Shown: positions 24,498 to 31,739 of the stretch, one piece after another
How the letters are laid out: each line of letters starts with the position of its first letter
Numbering within the stretch: the first letter of the stretch is position 1
NCBI GenBank assembly: GCA_000242815.2
Contig: AHHB01000032.1
Coordinates: 62,001 to 126,000, forward strand
Source: Janthinobacterium lividum PAMC 25724
Lineage (GTDB): Bacteria > Pseudomonadota > Gammaproteobacteria > Burkholderiales > Burkholderiaceae_D
DNA length: 64,000 nt
Direction: 5' to 3'
The notes under the pieces: generated by a model
What the model was told of the DNA's origin: nothing
Database searches by the model: none
What the model saw: the letters and a program-made list of their open reading frames with translations, nothing else
Translations under genes and position numbers: made by a program

Positions 24498-25882
24498 GCG
24501 GGTCTCCTGTGGCTGATCTGGTCCAGCAAATTGGCCAGGGCCTCGCTGCGGGCTTGCCGTGATTGCTGGGCGATGGCGGTGGCGCTGGCCAGCGGGGCGC
24601 GGCCTTGGCGCGCCAGTGCCAGGAAGCGCAGCAGCGCGCGCGCGCAGTCGGCGCTGGAAGCGAGCTGGCCGATGGTGTCGATGCCGCAGTGGCGCAGCTT
24701 GGCCGCGCTGTCGCCAGCGAGGTCGGTCAGCGCCAGGATAGGCCGGCGGCAGCGCAGGTATTCATACAGCTTGGCGGGAATTTGCGCATTGCAGTTGGCT
24801 GCCTGCAGCAGCAGCAAGCCGTCGGCGGCCAGCATTTCTCGCCGCGCCGCGCCATGCGACTGCAAGGGTTCCAGGCGCACCAGGTCTGGGATGCGGTATG
24901 TCTCGAGCAGGCTGGCCAGCCATGCGTCGTGGCCCGTGGCGCGCAGCACCAGCTGAAAATTGCTCGCATGCAGCACGCCGTCGTGGCGCAACTTGGCCAA
25001 GGCCTCGAACAGGGCTTGCGGATCGCGCTCGGATGGATAAATCACGCCGCTGTGCAGCAGCAGGAAGCGTGCATGGTCGCTGCGCTGGCTATGCTGGCTG
25101 GGCGGCACCTCCAGTGGCGTGGCCTCTGCGCCTTCGTCATCATCATCATCATCATCATCATCGTGGCCGTTTTCGATCAAGCTGAAGCGTTCGCGCCGCA
25201 GCTGTGGCAGGCGCCGCTGGTGTGCCTCGATGGCGCCCGGCGTGGTGCAGACGATGGCCGCACTGCGCGCCGCGATGCGCTGCTCTATCCAGGCATGCAT
25301 GCGGTACAGGCGCGCGTCGGGCGGATACGGTGCCAGCGGGTCGCTGTCATCGAGCATGGGGTCGCGCTGGTCGGCTATCCATGGCAGGCCGCTGAGTTTT
25401 TGCAGGGTCATCGCGATCAGGTGCGCCGTGGCGATCGGGTACGTCGACCAGATGGCGTCGGGGCGGTATTGCCGTATCATCCGCAGGCCGGCCGGCACGG
25501 CGCTCAGCCACCAGGAACTCCAGCGGTCGGGCAGCGCCAGGCAGCGCGGATAGCGCCCGGCGATGGCCAGGTGGCGCGCCGCGTCGAGCGCCAGGGTGCG
25601 CCGCACGGTGGCTTGCGTGCCGATCTGCGCCAGCTGCGCATCTAGCTGGGTATCGAGCTTTGTCTTGAGCTTTGTCTTGAGCTGTGTCTTGAGCTGTGTC
25701 TTGAGCTGTCTATCGCTGCGCTGCGCGTACGCGAGCGGTGCGGGACTGAGTATCAGCGGCTGCCAGCCGTAGCCGGGCAAATGGCGCGCAAAGCCCAGGG
25801 TGCGCAAAATGCCGCTGCCACCCGCCAGCGGCGGAAAGTGGTAGGCCACCATCAGCAGCCGTTTTGGCGCAATCTCTACCAT
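24494..25882 (-). CDS. Glycosyltransferase (GT4-like) with in-frame repeats
   Basis: A 462-residue GT-B glycosyltransferase of the exopolysaccharide locus. The start chosen (MVEIAPKRLLMVAYHFPPLAGGSG) overlaps the upstream hydrolase stop by 7 bp and gives the typical first strand; the frame runs further back without a signal. The acceptor domain holds LPWIADQRDP and IVCTTPGAIEAH; the donor side has LLHSGVIYPSERDPQALFEAL and IPAKLYEYLRCRRPILAL, the usual E-x7-E region. Two oddities lie inside it: a tetrapeptide repeat (LKTQ/LKTK, ~6 units) early in the protein and a run of nine Asp near the domain linker, both from DNA tandem repeats. They probably form surface loops. Confidence 0.85.
   Translation of the reverse strand: MVEIAPKRLLMVAYHFPPLAGGSGILRTLGFARHLPGYGWQPLILSPAPLAYAQRSDRQLKTQLKTQLKTKLKTKLDTQLDAQLAQIGTQATVRRTLALDAARHLAIAGRYPRCLALPDRWSSWWLSAVPAGLRMIRQYRPDAIWSTYPIATAHLIAMTLQKLSGLPWIADQRDPMLDDSDPLAPYPPDARLYRMHAWIEQRIAARSAAIVCTTPGAIEAHQRRLPQLRRERFSLIENGHDDDDDDDDDEGAEATPLEVPPSQHSQRSDHARFLLLHSGVIYPSERDPQALFEALAKLRHDGVLHASNFQLVLRATGHDAWLASLLETYRIPDLVRLEPLQSHGAARREMLAADGLLLLQAANCNAQIPAKLYEYLRCRRPILALTDLAGDSAAKLRHCGIDTIGQLASSADCARALLRFLALARQGRAPLASATAIAQQSRQARSEALANLLDQISHRRPA
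25136..25162 (-). repeat. Trinucleotide run (poly-Asp) in glycosyltransferase gene
   Basis: About nine copies of CAT/ATC on the plus strand, read as GAT/GAC on the minus strand, giving nine consecutive Asp. Length change by slippage would add or remove whole residues without a frameshift. Confidence 0.9.
25655..25714 (-). repeat. 12-bp tandem repeat in glycosyltransferase gene
   Basis: Five units of GAGCTTTGTCTT, GAGCTTTGTCTT, GAGCTGTGTCTT, GAGCTGTGTCTT and GAGCTGTCTATC, with decayed units beyond. On the coding strand each gives one tetrapeptide of the type LKTQ or LKTK. Confidence 0.95.
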
Positions 25883-26763
25883 GACTGCAGCCATCGTGCG
25901 CACAGCTGCTCGACTTCGCCGCGCCAGGCGGCGCTGGCGAAGGTGTGGTTGGCGCCATGCACCTGCGCCTGCGTCCATTGCGCGCGCGCGGTGACGGCGC
26001 GCCAGGCAGCATCGCTATCGAGCAAGGCTTGCCACTCGCGCGCGCCGAGGTCGTCGCCACTGAGGATCAGCAGCATCTTGCCCGGAAATTGCGCCAACGC
26101 CCGCAGCAAGGCAGGCGCGGGCGCATCGTTTTCCTGTGTTGCCGGTCCCTGCATGGCGGCAGCCACCTGCCGCAGCGACGCCAGGCTGGCGCCCAGCTGC
26201 AGTCCACCGCCGGCCAGCTTGCGCCAGAACGCGCCTTGCAGCAAGCGTGGCAGATAATAATGGCGCAGCGTGGCGCGCGCCAGGCTGGCGCTGCTGCGTA
26301 CCCACGGATTGAGCAGGATCAGGGCGCTGATGCGCGGGTCATCTGGCGCATAGCAGGCGGCGGCCGTGGCGCCATCGCACAAGCCCCACAGCACCACTTC
26401 GCGCAAGGATGGCACGGCGTCGAAGAATTGCGTGAGTGCGCCACCGATATCGGGGCTGGCGGCGCGATAATCGCGCGCGCTGCCCTCGCTGTCGCCCATG
26501 CCGCGCAGGTCGAAGCGCAACACGGGCCAGCCTTGCGCGGCCAGCGCCCGGGCCAGCAAGACGAACTGACGGTGGCTGCCCACCCGGTATTGGGGCCCGC
26601 CCGTGACGATCAATATGCCGCGTGGGCCTGGTGCGGCGGGCAGGCTGAGGATGCCGACCATGCGCGCTTGCGCTTCGGTTTCAGTCTCTGCATCCCTGGC
26701 GGCGCTGCGAAAGCGCAGCGCCAGTTGGTACACGGTGGGCCTGGCGACCTGGTCGCGTTTCAT
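25876..26763 (-). CDS. XrtA system-associated hydrolase 1
   Basis: A 295-residue alpha/beta-hydrolase of the type found only with exosortase A loci (hydr1_PEP class). It shows PRGILIVTGGPQYRVGSHRQFVLLARALAAQGWPVLRFDLRGMGDSEG, a nucleophile-elbow region VVLWGLCDGATAA where Cys takes the usual Ser place (GLCDG), and a late GANHTF His. The start at ATG 26763 overlaps the stop of hydrolase 2 by 4 bp; MDDAM 12 bp earlier is an alternative. Its reaction is unknown; the neighbours (ACP, acyl ligase) suggest a thioester or ester substrate. Confidence 0.88.
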   Translation of the reverse strand: MKRDQVARPTVYQLALRFRSAARDAETETEAQARMVGILSLPAAPGPRGILIVTGGPQYRVGSHRQFVLLARALAAQGWPVLRFDLRGMGDSEGSARDYRAASPDIGGALTQFFDAVPSLREVVLWGLCDGATAAACYAPDDPRISALILLNPWVRSSASLARATLRHYYLPRLLQGAFWRKLAGGGLQLGASLASLRQVAAAMQGPATQENDAPAPALLRALAQFPGKMLLILSGDDLGAREWQALLDSDAAWRAVTARAQWTQAQVHGANHTFASAAWRGEVEQLCARWLQSW

Positions 26764-27635
26764 GGCGTCATCCATGGCGCATCGAGCCAGTCGCAGCAAA
26801 GTTTTCGCGTCGCGTCCAGCAATTGCGGACAAGCGAGCAGCTCGCCGCTGTGCCAGAACGGGCCATCGCCGAAGCTGGCCACGTGCACGGCTGCACCTTG
26901 TTCGCGCCACCGCTGCGCCAGCGCCGGCGATGGCAACGATGGCAGCATTGGCGTACAGGCCTGCTGCGGCGCCTGATACTCGAGCCAGTAGACGGGCACC
27001 GTGGGCAGCAGCGCCGCTGCGCTGACGCCATCGATGGCCAGCGCCAGCGCTGGTGCCAGCAGGTAGCCGGCCACTTCCACCGATGCACCGTTCTCCAGTG
27101 CGGCGCGCGCTTGGCCCGGCGCTTCGCGCGTGCCGCCGGCCAGCATGCTGCTTGCCAGGCGCAGGCGCAGGAAGCGGTCGATGCTGCGCCGTCCATCGAG
27201 TTCGGGCTGCCATAGCAGCAAACGCGCCAGTGGCAGCGGCGCGCGGCTGGCAAAATCGAGTGCCAGTAGGGCGCCCAGGCGCAAACCCCACACGGTCAAG
27301 GGGCCTTCGATGCGCTGCGCCAGCCAGGCGCAAGCCAGGTGCAAGTCGTTGTGCCAGATGTCCCAGCGCGCCTCTTCGAATTCGCCGTCGCTGTCGCCGC
27401 AGCCAAACAGGTCGATGTGCAGCACGCAGTAGCCGGCGGCTGCAAAGACGCGCGCCTGGGCGGCGCTCACGTGGCGGCTTTTATTGAGTTCTTCGGCAAA
27501 CGGATGCACGTAGACGATGGCGCCGCGCGCTCGGCGGCCCGGTGGCGGCAGGTGCAGCAGGCAGTAGCGCTGGCCGCCGCTGGCGGGCAGGAAGAAAGGC
27601 TGCAGCGCCAGCGTGTCGAGGGCGGCGCTGCTCAT
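26760..27635 (-). CDS. XrtA system-associated hydrolase 2
   Basis: A 291-residue alpha/beta-hydrolase, the second of the XrtA-linked pair (hydr2_PEP class). Features are AIVYVHPFAEELNKSRHVSAAQARVFAAAGYCVLHIDLFGCGDSDGEFEEA near the N-terminus, typical of the family, and VWGLRLGALLALDF at the nucleophile-elbow position, where the usual GxSxG reads GLRLG, so a classical serine nucleophile is not visible. It is coupled on both sides by ATGA overlaps, with the ACP gene before and hydrolase 1 after. It may have a binding or non-classical role; substrate unknown. Confidence 0.88.
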   Translation of the reverse strand: MSSAALDTLALQPFFLPASGGQRYCLLHLPPPGRRARGAIVYVHPFAEELNKSRHVSAAQARVFAAAGYCVLHIDLFGCGDSDGEFEEARWDIWHNDLHLACAWLAQRIEGPLTVWGLRLGALLALDFASRAPLPLARLLLWQPELDGRRSIDRFLRLRLASSMLAGGTREAPGQARAALENGASVEVAGYLLAPALALAIDGVSAAALLPTVPVYWLEYQAPQQACTPMLPSLPSPALAQRWREQGAAVHVASFGDGPFWHSGELLACPQLLDATRKLCCDWLDAPWMTP

Positions 27636-27877
27636 GCTCGTAGCTGTGCAAACACAAAATCGTGCAAGGTGCCCACGGTGGCGAAGTGGCGCGCGTGAAT
27701 ATCGTCGTCGGCCACGCTGATGCTGAAATGCTCTTCCAGCGCGGCGATCACGCCGATCACGGCCATCGAGTCGAGTTCCGGCACGCTGCCCAGCAGCGGC
27801 GTGTGCGCTTCCAACGCGCGCCCGTTCAAGCCCAGCGTGCGATCGAGGATGTGCTTTACTGCTTCAAGATGCGACAT
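27632..27877 (-). CDS. Acyl carrier protein of the XrtA locus
   Basis: An 81-residue acyl carrier protein. The 4'-phosphopantetheine site is the Ser in PELDSMAVIGVIAALEEHF, in the expected place at the start of helix 2. It overlaps hydrolase 2 by 4 bp, and its start lies inside the end of the GNAT-like gene. With the acyl-CoA ligase encoded divergently, it should carry an activated acyl or aminoacyl group used to decorate the polysaccharide. The carried group is not known. Confidence 0.9.
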   Translation of the reverse strand: MSHLEAVKHILDRTLGLNGRALEAHTPLLGSVPELDSMAVIGVIAALEEHFSISVADDDIHARHFATVGTLHDFVFAQLRA

Positions 27878-28626
27878 GTGAGCTCCAGGGAAGGGTAGTG
27901 CGGCAGGCTGCTGGTATCGAAGTCCAGGCAGACAAGATCGTCGGGGCGGCGCGACAGGTGCAGATAGGGCGGCAGACTGGCGGCCATCCATTGCCAGCGG
28001 CCGCAGCGAAGAAAGGTGGCCGTGCCCAGCGCGTGCATGCCCAGGCGCGCATGGGCGCCCAGCGAGGCGCGGTTGAAACGCGAAATACGGCTGCACGACC
28101 AGCGCACGCCCTGCGCATACAGCACGGCATTGGCTTCTTCCCACAGGCGGGCAAAGACCAGGCCGCCCCGTTGTGCGGGATGCACCCACACGTCCAGGTC
28201 CCAGGACGACTGGCTGGAGGCCAGCGCATAGCGGGCGCGCACCTCGTCTTCCCGGTAGCCGTGGCGCAGCAGCCAGATCCAGCCAGCCATGTCTGCCTTG
28301 CTGGTCTCTGCCTGCCTGCGCGCCACCAGGCATTGCGCACCCTGGCGGTAGCGTTCGCTTAGCGCACCGGGTCGGCGTTCGGGACCGGACAGCAAATCGG
28401 CCTGCGTCAGGCAGGGCGTGACTGTGATCGACTGGCCGCGCCCAAGGCACAGCGAGCCGGGTGCCACGGCTTGTGCCACGAACTGGTAGCGATGCAGCGC
28501 GCAGCGCCCGCCTGGCACCATCGCCAGCAGGCGCGCCAGGGCTAGCCAGCTGCTGTCGCACCAGCCCAGTTGGCGAAGGCTGGCCGCAAGCCGTTGTAAC
28601 CGTGGAAAACGCGTGAAGCTAATCAT
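27856..28626 (-). CDS. GNAT-like acyltransferase of the XrtA locus
   Basis: A protein of about 256 residues with a GNAT-type fold in the C-terminal half (WDLDVWVHPAQRGGLVFARLWEEANAVLYAQG and CSRISRFNRASLGAHARLGMHALGTATFLRCG look like the acetyl-CoA strand-helix and the following strand pair). The N-terminal half (SWLALARLLAMVPGGRCALHRYQFVAQ) is specific to XrtA-linked members. The start is uncertain: ATG 28626 (MISFTRF) is used, but ATG 28668 is possible and neither has a good ribosome site. The stop lies 22 bp inside the ACP gene, so translation is coupled. It may move the acyl group between the ACP and a sugar. Confidence 0.75.
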   Translation of the reverse strand: MISFTRFPRLQRLAASLRQLGWCDSSWLALARLLAMVPGGRCALHRYQFVAQAVAPGSLCLGRGQSITVTPCLTQADLLSGPERRPGALSERYRQGAQCLVARRQAETSKADMAGWIWLLRHGYREDEVRARYALASSQSSWDLDVWVHPAQRGGLVFARLWEEANAVLYAQGVRWSCSRISRFNRASLGAHARLGMHALGTATFLRCGRWQWMAASLPPYLHLSRRPDDLVCLDFDTSSLPHYPSLELTCRILKQ

Positions 28627-28812
28627 GGCGATCAAGGATGGGGCGGCTATGCAGCCAACGCTGTCCATTAGAGCGCAGCGGCGAGCGGCGGTTTTGCGCC
28701 GCCTCAAGCTGTGTTGTTGAAACTGTTAACTGATCAAAATCAAGACCGCTGTGGCCGTTTGTCTGAATCATAGGGGAAGGCATGGCGATCATGGCAACCC
28801 GGGGGCGAGACG

Positions 28813-30414
28813 ATGGCGACACTCATACACGAGCTGATCTTCGACGCGGCGCAGCGCGCGCCCCACGCGCCAGCGTTGTCCTGGCAGGGCGAGGAAATGT
28901 CTTATGCCGCGCTGGCGCAAGCCGTGTGCGAGGCGTCCAGCAACTTGCTGACCCTGGGCTTGCAGCGTGGCGCGCGAGTGGCCGTGTACCTGGAAAAACG
29001 CCCGGAAAACGTCAGCGCCATGTTTGGCGCGGCGGCCGCCGGTGCTGTGTTCGTGCCCGTCAATCCCTTGCTCAAGCCGGAACAGGTGGCGTACATCCTG
29101 GCCGACTGCAACGTGACCATCCTTGTCACTTCGCGCGAACGCCTGGCGCAGCTGGGTCCCGCGCTGGCCGCCTGCCCGGACTTGCAGACGGTGCTGCTGA
29201 CGGGGGAACCGCGGCCGCAAACCAGCCTTGGCCGCGTGCGGCTGCTGGCGTGGCGTGGCGTCGCCGCCGGCGCATCTACACCCACCCCCCTGCGCCACGC
29301 CGTGATCGATACGGACATGGCCGCCATCTTGTACACATCGGGCAGCACCGGGCGCCCGAAAGGCGTGGTGCTGTCGCACCGGAACATGCTGGCCGGCGCG
29401 CTTAGCGTCGTCAGTTATTTGCGCAACACGCCGCAGGACCGGATTTTGTGCGTCCTGCCGCTCAGTTTCGACTACGGCTTGAGCCAGCTGACGACGGCGT
29501 TTGCCAGCGGCGCCTGCGCCGTGCTGATGAATTACCTGCTGCAGCGCGATATCGTCGAAGCCGTGGAGCAGGAAGCCATCACGGGCCTGGCCGCCGTGCC
29601 ACCGCTGTGGTTACAGCTATCGCAGCTGAGCTGGCCCCTTTCCACGACGCTGCGCTACATCACCAATTCGGGCGGCGTGATGCCCAGAGCCACGCTAGAG
29701 CGCTTGCGCCAGTCGCTGCCGCGCACGCAGCTCTACCTGATGTATGGCTTGACGGAAGCGTTCCGCTCCACCTATCTGGCGCCGGAACAGCTGGAGCGGC
29801 GCCCCGATTCCATCGGGCAAGCGATCCCCAACGCGGAAGTGCTGGTGCTGCGCCCCGATGGCAGCGTCTGCGAAGACGACGAGCCGGGCGAACTGGTGCA
29901 CCGTGGCGCGCTGGTGGCGCTCGGCTACTGGAACGATGCGGCGCGCACGGCCGAGCGCTTCAAGCCCCTGGCGCCGCGGGCGAGCGGGCTGGTGTTGCCG
30001 GAACTGGCCGTCTGGTCGGGCGACACCGTGCGCCGCGATGCCGAAGGTTACCTGTATTTTGTCGGTCGCAGCGATGACATGATCAAGACGTCCGGCTACC
30101 GGGTCAGTCCGGCCGAGATCGAAGAGGTCGTGTATGCGAGCGGGCTGGTAGGCGAGGCGGCCGCGCTGGGCCTGCCCCATGCCGCACTGGGCCAGGCCAT
30201 CGCCTTGCTCGTCACTCCTGCGCAGGGCATGGAATTGCTGCGCGACAGCGTGCTGGCCGCCTGCCGCGCGCGACTGCCCAGCTATATGGTGCCGCTGTGG
30301 GTGGAAATTCGCGACGGCGCGCTGCCGCGCAATCCGAATGGCAAGATCGACCGTCCATTGCTGGCCAGGGAACTGGCGCGCGTCTATGCTGTCCAATCAG
30401 GAGATGGCGCATGA
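28813..30414 (+). CDS. Acyl-CoA ligase (AMP-forming), XrtA system-associated
   Basis: A 533-residue adenylate-forming enzyme. Motifs: P-loop AAILYTSGSTGRPKGVVLSH, A5 region YLMYGLTEAFRSTYL, the ribose-binding RDAEGYLYFVGRSDDMIKTSGYRV, and the catalytic Lys near the end in LPRNPNGKIDRPLL. It should activate a carboxylic acid as acyl-AMP and load it on CoA or on the ACP encoded divergently. It belongs to the ligase class specific to exosortase A loci. It is first in a three-gene operon with ATGA couplings. The only in-frame start is ATG 28813 (GGGCGAG before it); a stronger purine-rich site serves an out-of-frame ATG at 28782. Confidence 0.93.
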   Translation: MATLIHELIFDAAQRAPHAPALSWQGEEMSYAALAQAVCEASSNLLTLGLQRGARVAVYLEKRPENVSAMFGAAAAGAVFVPVNPLLKPEQVAYILADCNVTILVTSRERLAQLGPALAACPDLQTVLLTGEPRPQTSLGRVRLLAWRGVAAGASTPTPLRHAVIDTDMAAILYTSGSTGRPKGVVLSHRNMLAGALSVVSYLRNTPQDRILCVLPLSFDYGLSQLTTAFASGACAVLMNYLLQRDIVEAVEQEAITGLAAVPPLWLQLSQLSWPLSTTLRYITNSGGVMPRATLERLRQSLPRTQLYLMYGLTEAFRSTYLAPEQLERRPDSIGQAIPNAEVLVLRPDGSVCEDDEPGELVHRGALVALGYWNDAARTAERFKPLAPRASGLVLPELAVWSGDTVRRDAEGYLYFVGRSDDMIKTSGYRVSPAEIEEVVYASGLVGEAAALGLPHAALGQAIALLVTPAQGMELLRDSVLAACRARLPSYMVPLWVEIRDGALPRNPNGKIDRPLLARELARVYAVQSGDGA

Positions 30415-31739
30415 AGGACTCGATCCGCCCAAACAGCACGGGTGTGCTCTCGGATGTTCCCTTGAATTTTTCTTTGCTTGCGCCCCCGAATGCGCCTGTG
30501 CACGTGCCTTCTCATATGCCTTCGCATGCGCCCTTGGGCCAGTTTGCCGTGCAAGGCGACATGCTGGAGCTTGGCGGCGTGTCTTTGCGCCGGCTGGCGC
30601 AGAGGGTCGGCAGCACACCATTCTACGCGTATGAACGTGCGCATATCACGCGCCGCGTGAGCGCACTGCGCGCCGCCTTGCCTGCTGGTGTGCATGTGCA
30701 TTACGCCATGAAGGCCAATCCCATGCCGGCCGTGGTGCAATGTCTGGCAGGCTTGGTCGATGGCATCGATGTGGCCTCGGGCGGCGAACTGGCGACGGCG
30801 CTCGATACGCCGATGGCGCCGCACTGCATCAGTTTTGCGGGGCCGGGCAAGCGCGATGGCGAACTGGCGCAGGCCGTGGCCGCCGGCGTGCTGATCAATG
30901 TGGAATCGGGCGCGCAGGTGGAGAGGGTGGCGCTGGCCAGTGAACGGCTGGGTGTGACGGCCAGGGTGGCCGTGCGCGTGAACCCCGATTTCGCCCTGCG
31001 TCGCACGGGCATGCGCATGGGCGGGGGCGCGCAACCGTTTGGCGTTGATGCGGCGCTGGTGCCAGCGCTACTGGGCCGCATCGGCCAAATGGGACTCGAT
31101 TTTCATGGCTTGCATCTGTATGCGGGTTCGCAAAACCTGTCGGCGGCGGCGCTGGTCGAAGCGCAGGCTCTGAGCGTGCAACTGGCTTTGCAACTGGCCG
31201 ACAGCGCACCAGCGCCCTTGCGCACCTTAAATATCGGCGGCGGCTTCGGCGTGCCATATTTTCCCGGCGACCAGGCACTGGAACTGGCGCCCGTGGCGCA
31301 AGGCTTGCAGCGGCAACTCGCCATCCTGGCCCGGGCGGCGCCCGGCGCGCGCCTGAATCTGGAGCTGGGCCGCTACCTGGTGGCCGAGGCAGGCATTTAT
31401 GTGTGCACGGTGCTCGAGCGCAAAGTGTCGCATGGACAGGTATTTCTCGTCACCGATGGCGGCTTGCACCATCATTTGGCCGCGTCCGGTAATTTTGGCC
31501 AGCTGATACGCAAGAATTATCCGGTCGCCATCGGCAACCGCCTGCAAGGCGGAGCGCGCGAAGTGGCGTCCGTCGTGGGACCGTTGTGCACGCCGCTGGA
31601 CTTGCTGGCTGACCAGATGGAAATGGCGCGCGCCCAGGAGGGCGACCTGGTGGTGGTGTTCCAGTCGGGCGCGTATGGCTTGACGGCCAGCCCGACCGCC
31701 TTTCTCGGCCATCCGCTGCCGGCCGAGGTGCTGGTATGA
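30411..31739 (+). CDS. PLP-dependent decarboxylase, XrtA system-associated
   Basis: A 442-residue fold-III PLP enzyme related to diaminopimelate and ornithine decarboxylases. Visible: the PLP lysine in VHYAMKANPMPAVV, GIDVASGGEL, the SFAGPGKRDGEL strand, the phosphate-binding LNIGGGFGVPYFPGD and C-terminal substrate residues (GPLCTPLD, the Cys of the active site; then FQSGAYG). It belongs to the decarboxylase class restricted to XrtA loci. It probably makes an amine used in decoration of the polysaccharide. The first ~45 residues are extra and contain the tetrapeptide repeat APPN-APVH-VPSH-MPSH-APLG. The ATG overlaps the ligase stop and has AGGAG ahead of it. Confidence 0.92.
   Translation: MKDSIRPNSTGVLSDVPLNFSLLAPPNAPVHVPSHMPSHAPLGQFAVQGDMLELGGVSLRRLAQRVGSTPFYAYERAHITRRVSALRAALPAGVHVHYAMKANPMPAVVQCLAGLVDGIDVASGGELATALDTPMAPHCISFAGPGKRDGELAQAVAAGVLINVESGAQVERVALASERLGVTARVAVRVNPDFALRRTGMRMGGGAQPFGVDAALVPALLGRIGQMGLDFHGLHLYAGSQNLSAAALVEAQALSVQLALQLADSAPAPLRTLNIGGGFGVPYFPGDQALELAPVAQGLQRQLAILARAAPGARLNLELGRYLVAEAGIYVCTVLERKVSHGQVFLVTDGGLHHHLAASGNFGQLIRKNYPVAIGNRLQGGAREVASVVGPLCTPLDLLADQMEMARAQEGDLVVVFQSGAYGLTASPTAFLGHPLPAEVLV
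30480..30539 (+). repeat. 12-bp degenerate tandem repeat in decarboxylase gene
   Basis: Five 12-bp units, in frame, of which GTGCCTTCTCAT and ATGCCTTCGCAT are closest. They encode APPN, APVH, VPSH, MPSH and APLG, near the N-terminus, ahead of the conserved enzyme core. Confidence 0.75.

Noticed and set aside
24563-25645. Plus-strand ORF of 360 codons with a poly-Ile stretch opposite the glycosyltransferase
   Set aside because: The poly-Ile is the complement of the poly-Asp microsatellite, and the frame is antisense to a conserved gene.
25655-25714. Short repeats considered as a CRISPR array
   Set aside because: Units are 12 bp, directly adjacent without spacers, and stay in frame in a coding gene.
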